Made by a program: the position numbers and the translations under genes
Assembly: GCF_038405225.1 (NCBI RefSeq)
Contig: NZ_CP151657.1
Coordinates: 3,162,001-3,226,000 of the forward strand
Length of the DNA stretch: 64,000 bases
From: Arthrobacter citreus
GTDB taxonomy: Bacteria > Actinomycetota > Actinomycetes > Actinomycetales > Micrococcaceae
Direction: 5' to 3'
The notes under the pieces: generated by a model
Database searches by the model: none
What the model saw: the letters and a program-made list of their open reading frames with translations, nothing else
Told to the model about the DNA's origin: nothing
Shown here: positions 57,880 to 64,000 of the stretch, piece after piece
How positions within the stretch are numbered: the first letter of the stretch is position 1
Layout of the letters: each line of letters begins with the position of its first letter

Positions 57880-58497
57880 TCAGCTCAGGAAGGAGCCGAT
57901 GGCATCAGCGAGCGCCGCGTCGGGGACACTGCTCGCGTCGCCCTCCAGCAGCTGAAACTCACCCTCGTCCAGGGCTGCCGCGGCACGGCGGGCCAGGTCC
58001 TGTGTTTCGTCGCCGCTGGTGCTGCCGGCCAGAACCAGAACCGGAACGGAGACGCCGCCCAGCCCCTCCAGTTCCGTCTGCAGGAGCAGCAGTTCGTCCT
58101 CGCCCTCGTTCAGGGCCAATGCTGGTTCCAGCGCCACCACCCGGGTGATGACCGCTGACTCCTCTGCTGCGCGCAGCGCGAGGAAGGCGCCGGAGCCAAA
58201 CCCGTACAGGCTGGCGGAACCACCGGCCACCTGCACCACGGCCAGCAGGTCATCGACGTCGGACTCCTCCGTGTACTCCTCGCCCGTCCCGCTCTCGCCG
58301 GTGCCCCTCCGGTCATAGGTGTACACGGTGTGGTTCTCCGACAGCAGGTCGGCCAGGACCTGAGTGCTGGAGCTGCTCCGGTCAGCCATGAGCGGGTCGA
58401 CAATCACAAGCGGCGGACCGGATCCCTGCCGGGACCAGGCGATGCGGGTTCCGTCGGCGGAGAGAGCGGTTCCGGAGGCGCTGGGCGGGTGTTCCAT
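57880..58497 (-). CDS. alpha/beta hydrolase, catalytic His apparently missing
   Basis: A 205-residue alpha/beta hydrolase (MEHPPSASGTALSADGTRIA). The oxyanion region GSGPPLVIVDPLM, the typical HTVYTYDRRGTGESG and the nucleophile elbow YGFGSGAFLAL are present, but where the close paralogue at 60277-61050 has GGWHGVQDQVLA this protein has GDASSVPDAALA, so the catalytic His is replaced by Ser. It also lacks much of the cap region. It may be inactive or a binding protein. ATG 58497 is chosen because the upstream frame is not protein-like. Confidence 0.78.
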   Translation of the reverse strand: MEHPPSASGTALSADGTRIAWSRQGSGPPLVIVDPLMADRSSSSTQVLADLLSENHTVYTYDRRGTGESGTGEEYTEESDVDDLLAVVQVAGGSASLYGFGSGAFLALRAAEESAVITRVVALEPALALNEGEDELLLLQTELEGLGGVSVPVLVLAGSTSGDETQDLARRAAAALDEGEFQLLEGDASSVPDAALADAIGSFLS

Positions 58498-58638
58498 GGC
58501 AGGCTCCTGCTCACATGGGGAAGAGGCGCCGGATGTGCGCCACCTTTCCAAACTAGGAGCGGGCCACGGGAGGGTCAACGCTCCGGCCCGTAATCCGGAC
58601 CCGCGCCGGCGTACTGCCAGGGAACAGGGTTGGTGAGG

Positions 58639-60054
58639 TCAACGCACTGCGGGGCTCAGCCGGTACGAGGCGCCGCGGTGCTCCGCCGGCAGCTTGTCCC
58701 CCCGGCCGAAGAGTTTCTCGCGGAGGGTTCCGGGCGTGTACTCGGTCCGGTACGCGCCGCGCTGCTGCAGTTCGGGCACCACAAACTCGACGATGTCCTC
58801 AAACGTGCCCGGTGTGACCGCATAGGCCAGGTTGAAACCGTCGACGTCGGTTTCCTCCACCCAGCGGATCATTTCCTCGGCGATTTCCGCGCCTGAGCCG
58901 ACCATCCGCGGCCCCAATCCACCGATGCCCACGGAATCGGCGATGTCGCGCACCGTCCAGGGTTCGCCGTCGTCCTTCGGTTTCTGGAAGTTGCCGGCCG
59001 CTGACTGGATGGCGTTGGATTTCACGTTGCCCAGCGGTTCGTCGAGGTTGTAGGTGGACAGGTCCACGCCCATCCACCCGGACATCAGTGCCAGCGCGCC
59101 CTCGTGGCTGGCGTACTGCTGGTAGTCCTCGTGTTTGGCGGCGGCTTCCTCGGCGGTGGCGGCGGTAATGACCGTCATCAGCGTGTAAATGCGGATGGAG
59201 TGCCGGTCCCGGCCCGCGGCCTCGGCGGCGTCGCGGATCCTGGTGACCGTGGCCTTGAGCTTTTCCTTGGTGGGCGCTCCGACAAAAACCGCCTCCGCAT
59301 TTTCGGCGGCGAAAGCCACACCGCGCGGCGAGGCACCGGCCTGGTAGATCACCGGGGTGCGCTGCGGCGACGGCTCGCTGATGTGGATGCCGGGGACGGT
59401 GAAGTATTTGCCCTCGTGGTTGATGTCGTGGACCTTTGCCGGGTCGGTGAAAACGCCGGTTTCGCGGTTGCGGACGACGGCGCCGTCCTCCCAGGAGCCT
59501 TCGAGCAGTTTGTAGATGACCTCGAGGTATTCATCCGCATGGTTGTAGCGCTCATCGTGTTCCAGCTGGTCTGCAGCGCCAAGGTTCCGCGCGGCGGAGG
59601 GCAGGTAGCCGGTGACGACGTTCCAGCCCACGCGTCCGTTGGTGAGATGGTCCAGCGTGGAGAGCCTGCGCGCAAACGGATACGGATGCTCATACGCGGT
59701 GCCCGCTGTGACACCAAAACCGAGGTGTTCGGTGACCAGGGCCATCGCGGACACCAACAGCAGCGGATCATTCACCGGAACCTGGGTGCCCTGCCGCAGC
59801 GTGGCCTCGTTGGAACTGCCGTACACGTCATACGTGCCCAGGACATCGGCCAGGAAAATGCCGTCAAACAGGCCCTTCTCGCAGGTTTTCGCCAAATGGG
59901 CCCAGTAGCGCAGATCGGTGTAGTCCGAGGACCGGTCCTCCGGATGGCGCCACAGTCCCGGAGACTGGTGGCCCACGCAGTTCATGTCAAAAGCGTTGAA
60001 GCGGATCTGCCGCCGGCCGGTCTCTGTGGTCAAGGGGGTGTCCTGTTCGGACAT
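58639..60054 (-). CDS. LLM-class flavin-dependent monooxygenase (NtaA/SnaA/DszA-type)
   Basis: A 471-residue FMN-dependent monooxygenase of the bacterial luciferase superfamily. IRFNAFDMNCVGHQSPGLWR, KGLFDGIFLADVLGTYDVYG, VNDPLLLVSAMALVTEHLGF, NGRVGWNVVTGYLPSAARN and TPVIYQAGASPRGVAFAAE are the hallmarks of the NtaA/SnaA/DszA/SfnG subgroup, which oxidise sulfones, sulfonates, nitrilotriacetate and similar compounds with FMNH2 from a partner reductase. ATG 60054 has AAAGGTG upstream. Its neighbours, a SAM riboswitch and an Ssu-type transporter, point to organosulfur use (inference). Confidence 0.9.
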   Translation of the reverse strand: MSEQDTPLTTETGRRQIRFNAFDMNCVGHQSPGLWRHPEDRSSDYTDLRYWAHLAKTCEKGLFDGIFLADVLGTYDVYGSSNEATLRQGTQVPVNDPLLLVSAMALVTEHLGFGVTAGTAYEHPYPFARRLSTLDHLTNGRVGWNVVTGYLPSAARNLGAADQLEHDERYNHADEYLEVIYKLLEGSWEDGAVVRNRETGVFTDPAKVHDINHEGKYFTVPGIHISEPSPQRTPVIYQAGASPRGVAFAAENAEAVFVGAPTKEKLKATVTRIRDAAEAAGRDRHSIRIYTLMTVITAATAEEAAAKHEDYQQYASHEGALALMSGWMGVDLSTYNLDEPLGNVKSNAIQSAAGNFQKPKDDGEPWTVRDIADSVGIGGLGPRMVGSGAEIAEEMIRWVEETDVDGFNLAYAVTPGTFEDIVEFVVPELQQRGAYRTEYTPGTLREKLFGRGDKLPAEHRGASYRLSPAVR

Positions 60055-60276
60055 ATGGGTGCACCTTTCGCAACGGGACGCACCAGGGGAGCGCCGTACT
60101 TGCCGTCCGCGGGCGCGGTACGGCCGGATCCTCATCTGGGGCACCCCGCTACGGAGAAGAGGGTTGCCGCCCAACCAGCCAGAGCTTCGCGTTGGGACTC
60201 ATGATCCTTCGGCTCCAGTATCAGCACAGCTGCGGAGCGCAGGGAAGTCGATGACCAAATATGAACCCGCCGGACG

Positions 60277-61050
60277 CTAGGCCAAAAACCCGTTAATGGC
60301 TTCAGCCAGCACCTGGTCCTGAACTCCGTGCCACCCGCCCTCGAGCACCTGCAGCCGGGCATCGGCCAGCGCTTCAGCGGTTTCCCGCGCCCATTCGTGC
60401 AGCCGCGGGTCACTTCCGCCGCTGACCAGCACCAGAACCGGGACCCGGATGCCGCCCAGGCTGCCCGGGTCCGCCTCCGCATTCAGGGTCAGGTCATAGG
60501 CAATCGTGTGGGCAGCCGGAGCAAACACCTCCACGTCCGACGCCTGAACCATTTCCTCCGGAACACCAATGGAGCGCTGGAACAGCCGCACGGCCTCGGC
60601 GCGTTCCCCCGCATTCACCAGGTCCTGCAGCTGGCCGCGGATGTCCGGGGTGTCCTCCACGCGGCCAGACAACGGAGGTTCCAGGGCCACCACACCGGTT
60701 ACGGCGGGGGAATCCGCTGCGGTCATAAGCGCCAGCACCGCCCCGGATGAAAACCCATACAGGTCCGCCTCGCCGCCGGCCGCTTCGATGACGGCCAGGA
60801 GGTCTTCAACTTCCCGGCCCGGCTCGTAGTCCGCACTGTCACCGCTTTCGCCTTTACCCCGCCGGTCATACGTGTAGACCGTCCGGGTTGGAGCCAGCAG
60901 CTCCGCCAGGCCTGCGGCTACGGAGGTCCGGCGATCCATCAGAACCGGATCAACGATGACCAGCGGCGGCCCGGATCCCCGGCGTTCCCAGGCAATAGGC
61001 GTGCCGTCCGCAGACTGCACCTTTCCCGACGCTGACGCTGACGCGGCCAT
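60277..61050 (-). CDS. alpha/beta hydrolase
   Basis: A 257-residue hydrolase; ATG 61050 has GGAGG upstream. GSGPPLVIVDPVLMDRRTSV, TRTVYTYDRRGKGESGD, the nucleophile elbow YGFSSGAVLAL, a cap segment (about 135-190) and the C-terminal His in EGGWHGVQDQVLAEAI make a complete catalytic set. The paralogue at 57880-58497 lacks the cap and the His. The substrate is unknown; the family includes esterases and C-C hydrolases. It is divergent from the riboswitch-controlled transporter. Confidence 0.85.
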   Translation of the reverse strand: MAASASASGKVQSADGTPIAWERRGSGPPLVIVDPVLMDRRTSVAAGLAELLAPTRTVYTYDRRGKGESGDSADYEPGREVEDLLAVIEAAGGEADLYGFSSGAVLALMTAADSPAVTGVVALEPPLSGRVEDTPDIRGQLQDLVNAGERAEAVRLFQRSIGVPEEMVQASDVEVFAPAAHTIAYDLTLNAEADPGSLGGIRVPVLVLVSGGSDPRLHEWARETAEALADARLQVLEGGWHGVQDQVLAEAINGFLA

Positions 61051-61253
61051 GACTGCCTCCCTGCGTGGACGACGGCAGGCTCCCGCCGCACCGTTTCCCT
61101 GGAGCCTAGGATCCACTCCTCCACAGGGTCAACGCCCGACCGCAAATCCGGAAAACAACGCAACTCCGGTTGCCTGCCGCCCACGACCAGCGGCGCGAAA
61201 TATTACGCGGAGGACTTGCCCGTTTCACGAATGGCGCGTTTAGTAGCACTTGA

Positions 61254-61410
61254 CCATCCCGAGCGGCTGAGAGACCTGGATCAGTGAAGCCGCAGCAACC
61301 CTGGTTGCCGTACCTCCTCCTTGAGGAACGGCAATATCGAGGACAACACCGCAGGAGGCCGTAACCGGCCCAAGGCGTTTTCCGTAGGGTGCTACTGCCA
61401 GGACCGATGG
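61254..61410 (+). promoter_or_regulatory. SAM-I (S-box) riboswitch
   Basis: GAGCGGCTGAGAGACCTGGA, then TCAGTGAAGCCGCAGCAACC and GGTGCTACTGCC, match the conserved core of actinobacterial S-box leaders. P1 is CCATC (61254-61258) with GATGG (61406-61410). The 3' strand of P1 runs into the ribosome-binding site GGAGAG of the next gene (ATG 61420), so SAM binding should mask it and switch translation off when sulfur is plentiful. Confidence 0.85.
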
Positions 61411-61419
61411 AGAGTTAAC

Positions 61420-62241
61420 ATGACCGCCTTGGCTTCAAAGTCCCCTGCCGCCGCGCCGCCCGCTGCGCCGGCCGGCTCCGCCCTTCCCGTCACGTTTTCC
61501 GAGCTGGGCCGCAGCTTTGGCTCCGGTCCGGCGGCACACCATGTGCTGCGTGACATCAGCTTCGAGGTCCGCCCCGGCGAGGTCCTGGCCATTCTGGGGT
61601 CCAGCGGCTGCGGAAAGTCCACGCTGCTGCGCGCCGCAGCAGGGCTGGACGCCGCCAGCACCGGGGAAGTCCTGATCAACGGCACTGCTGTCCGCGGGAT
61701 TGACGACCGCTGCGCCGTCGCCTTCCAGGAACCGAGGCTGCTGCCGTGGCAGACCCTGCAGGCCAACATTGCCATGGGCCTGCCCAAGAGCATGAGCGCC
61801 AAGCACGGCAAGGCCAAAGTGGCCGAGCTGCTGGAACTGGTGGAACTGACGGCCTTCGCCAAACACCGCCCGCGCGCCGTTTCCGGCGGCATGGCCCAGC
61901 GTGCGTCCCTTGCCCGCGCCCTGGCACGAACCCCCGGAGTGCTGCTGCTCGATGAGCCCTTCGGTGCCCTGGACGCCCTCACCCGGCTCAAGATGCAGGA
62001 CCTGCTGCTCTCGGTGCACCGGGCCACCCCCACCACCGTGCTGCTGGTCACGCACGACGTGGACGAGGCCCTCCAGCTGGCGGACCGCATCATCATTCTC
62101 GGCAAAGAGCCCGGGAAACACGGAGCCACCATCACTGACGTCATCACCGTCCCCGGCGCCCGGCCCCGCGACCGTTCCTCGGCCGAGCTGGCCCGAATGC
62201 GCGGCGAGCTCCTGGCCCGCCTCGGCGTCGACCGCCACTAA
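61420..62241 (+). CDS. ssuB: Ssu/Tau-type ABC transporter ATP-binding protein
   Basis: A 273-residue ATPase. Walker A GSSGCGKST, the Q-loop FQEPRLLPWQTL typical of nitrate/sulfonate/taurine importers, signature VSGGMAQRASLARALARTP and Walker B LLLDEPFGALDALTRLKMQ are present. It energises uptake of alkanesulfonates or related sulfur compounds. ATG 61420 sits directly after the riboswitch. First gene of ssuBA(C). Confidence 0.9.
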   Translation: MTALASKSPAAAPPAAPAGSALPVTFSELGRSFGSGPAAHHVLRDISFEVRPGEVLAILGSSGCGKSTLLRAAAGLDAASTGEVLINGTAVRGIDDRCAVAFQEPRLLPWQTLQANIAMGLPKSMSAKHGKAKVAELLELVELTAFAKHRPRAVSGGMAQRASLARALARTPGVLLLDEPFGALDALTRLKMQDLLLSVHRATPTTVLLVTHDVDEALQLADRIIILGKEPGKHGATITDVITVPGARPRDRSSAELARMRGELLARLGVDRH

Positions 62242-62369
62242 CAGCGGCACCGCCGGCTTCCCGGCAGCTCTTTCCCAACAGCGCCTCCGGTTGCGTTCCC
62301 TTGACGCTTCCCCACCCCTTCCGTGCCGTTTGCCGCACGGCCCCTCTCCTCCACCAGAAAGAAATCCCC

Positions 62370-63422
62370 ATGAACAGCCGTTCCTTCACCACCTCGGTTC
62401 CCTCCCCGCTCAAGGCCCTCGCCGCAGCTGCGGCCGCCGCCTCCCTGCTGCTGACCGGCTGCGTGGCCGGCGAGGACAGTGAATCCGCCGCGAACGCCGG
62501 CGCCGCCGACGGCGGAACCCTCACCCTGGACTTCGCGACCTACAACCCGCTCAGCCTGATCATCAAGGACCAGGGCTGGCTGGAGGAGACCCTCGCCGAG
62601 GACGGCGTCACCGTGGAATGGGTGCAGTCGGCCGGTTCCAACAAGGCGAACGAAAACCTGCGGTCCGGCGCCGTGGACATCGGGTCAACGGCCGGGTCCG
62701 CAGCCCTGCTCAACCGTGCCAACGGCTCCCCGATCAAGGCCATCGACGTCTTCTCCCAGCCGGAGTGGTCCGCGCTGGTGGTTGGCGCGGATTCGGAGAT
62801 CACCTCCGTGGCGGACCTCAAGGGCAAGTCCGTGGCAGCCACGAAGGGCACGGACCCCTACTTCTTCCTGGTGCAGGCACTGGATGAGGCCGGGCTGAGC
62901 CTCTCGGACGTCACCGTGGAGCAGCTGCAACACGCTGACGGGCGGACGGCACTGGAAAACGGGTCCGTGGACGCGTGGGCCGGCCTGGATCCGATCATGG
63001 CCGGCGCGGAACAAAGCGGAGCCAAGCTGATCTACCGGAATTTGGACTTCAACACCTACGGCATCCTGGCCGCCAACGAGGACTTCCTTGAAGCGGATCC
63101 CGAGCAGGCCCAGGCCGTGGTCAACGCCTACGAGAAGGCCCGGGCCTGGGCCGCGGAAAACCCGGACGAAACCGCGCGGATCCTGGCCGACGTCGCCGGC
63201 CTGGACCCGGCCGTGGCGCAGACCGTGGTGCTCGAACGCAGCAACCTCGACGTGGACCCGGCCCCGGGCGATGCGCAGCGCAGCGTACTGGAGAAGATCG
63301 GGCCCACGCTCGTGGAAACCGGAGACGTCGCGGATCAGGCCAAGATCGACACCGCCCTGGAGAGCCTGTTTGACGACTCCTTCGTCCGCAGCGCCGCACC
63401 GGATGCGGTCAAGGAGTCCTGA
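62370..63422 (+). CDS. ssuA: Ssu-type ABC transporter substrate-binding lipoprotein
   Basis: A 350-residue binding protein. The signal MNSRSFTTSVPSPLKALAAA ends at the lipobox LLLTGC. The NMT1/SsuA pattern follows: FATYNPLSLIIKDQGWLEE, VEWVQSAGSNKANENLRSGA, VDIGSTAGSAALLNRANG and LKGKSVAATKGTDPYFFLVQ. Aliphatic sulfonates are the most likely ligands. The stop overlaps the permease start by one base (TGATG). Confidence 0.9.
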   Translation: MNSRSFTTSVPSPLKALAAAAAAASLLLTGCVAGEDSESAANAGAADGGTLTLDFATYNPLSLIIKDQGWLEETLAEDGVTVEWVQSAGSNKANENLRSGAVDIGSTAGSAALLNRANGSPIKAIDVFSQPEWSALVVGADSEITSVADLKGKSVAATKGTDPYFFLVQALDEAGLSLSDVTVEQLQHADGRTALENGSVDAWAGLDPIMAGAEQSGAKLIYRNLDFNTYGILAANEDFLEADPEQAQAVVNAYEKARAWAAENPDETARILADVAGLDPAVAQTVVLERSNLDVDPAPGDAQRSVLEKIGPTLVETGDVADQAKIDTALESLFDDSFVRSAAPDAVKES

Positions 63423-64000
63423 TGCCGAATATCGGAAACCCGTACCTCTCGGGAAACAGTGTTGTTCCCACATCCCGGGCCGGCCTGGCCGCCACCGGAG
63501 CGGCAGGAACCGGGCCGGCACCCGCTCCCGGCGGGCCGCAGCGGGACGCCGCAGCAGCCGGCGCGCTGTCCCGCCGCTGGGTGCGGCTTTCGCTGGGCCT
63601 CGTGGTTCCCGCCGTCCTGCTCGCGGCCTGGCAGCTGAGCACGGCCGCCGGCGTTTTCACAGCAGTTCAGCTGCCCTCCCCCACAGCCGTTTACACCGCG
63701 GCCATCGACCTCTTGGACCGCGGCCAGCTTGGCCTGCACATTGCCATTTCCACTCAGCGGGTGCTCATCGGCTTTGCTATCGGCGCCCTGCTGGGGCTGG
63801 CACTGGGTGCCCTGCTGGGCCTGTCCCGGCTGGCGGACATCCTGTTGGGTCCGGCCATCGGCGCGCTGCGCGCCGTACCGTCCCTGGCCTGGGTGCCGCT
63901 GCTGATCCTGTGGCTGAAGATTGGCGAGGACTCAAAAATCACTTTGATCGCCATCGGCGCGTTCTTTCCGGTGTTCACCACCGTGTCCCTGGCCCTGCGC
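63422..64000 (+). CDS. ssuC: Ssu-type ABC transporter permease (partial)
   Basis: ATG 63422 opens a frame that runs off the window (193 codons). After a 45-residue Gly/Ala/Pro-rich N-terminus come VRLSLGLVVPAVLLAAWQLS, IAISTQRVLIGFAIGALLGL, LGPAIGALRAVPSLAWVPLL and LWLKIGEDSKITLIAIGAFF, the SsuC/TauC signature of BPD permeases. It completes the importer begun by ssuB and ssuA. Confidence 0.9.
   Translation, partial: MPNIGNPYLSGNSVVPTSRAGLAATGAAGTGPAPAPGGPQRDAAAAGALSRRWVRLSLGLVVPAVLLAAWQLSTAAGVFTAVQLPSPTAVYTAAIDLLDRGQLGLHIAISTQRVLIGFAIGALLGLALGALLGLSRLADILLGPAIGALRAVPSLAWVPLLILWLKIGEDSKITLIAIGAFFPVFTTVSLALR

Overview
The window looks like a chromosome segment of a high-GC actinobacterium, most likely Micrococcaceae (Arthrobacter-like). 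Reasons seen in the sequence: strongly GC-biased codons, frequent GTG starts and ATGA/GTGA overlaps, a short SRP RNA just upstream of dnaX, a tRNA-free 16S-23S spacer, the small-type purS-purQ-purL set, an MpaB/DUF2236 protein, and several actinobacterial DUF families (1206, 1990, 5979). No source was given, so the genus is an inference.

Region 1-4.4 kb is a lower-GC accessory segment. It holds a stand-alone PD-(D/E)XK nuclease-like gene, two small opposite-strand genes, and a three-gene module read as toxin-antitoxin-chaperone (RelE/HigB-like toxin, HTH antitoxin with a long tail, SecB-like chaperone). It abuts a type I Wadjet-type operon (jetA-jetB-jetC, 4.5-10.2 kb) that has no jetD on either side. 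Together this is a small defence island.

Region 10-22 kb is metabolic: an aldo/keto reductase with a divergent HxlR regulator, an MpaB-like protein, a DsbA-like lipoprotein, an acetyltransferase, and a catabolic cluster. That cluster is a GntR regulator, an HMG-CoA-lyase-like protein and a class III CoA-transferase, divergent from hydantoinase/oxoprolinase subunits A and B plus an isochorismatase-like amidohydrolase. A bidirectional promoter with two inverted operator boxes lies between the halves. A strong terminator and a tRNA-Ser follow.

Region 22-36 kb carries one complete rRNA operon on the minus strand (16S-23S-5S, with promoter, antitermination-like motifs and terminator), a TMEM175-like channel gene, SRP RNA, dnaX, recR and an ABC exporter. 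Region 36-48 kb has aspartate kinase, small conserved genes, an OhrR/MarR-like regulator, a subtilisin-inhibitor-like lipoprotein, a polar amino-acid ABC importer and purSQL.

At 47.5-48.6 kb a DUF559/VSR-like nuclease gene is bracketed by two inverted copies of the same long palindrome, a REP-like arrangement and one of the more unusual features of the window. The final part holds small conserved proteins, a large LPXTG surface protein with a thioester-type domain and eight DUF5979-like repeats, an MFS/MerR pair, and a sulfur-scavenging locus: LLM monooxygenase, two alpha/beta hydrolases, a SAM riboswitch and an Ssu-type ABC transporter that runs off the window end.
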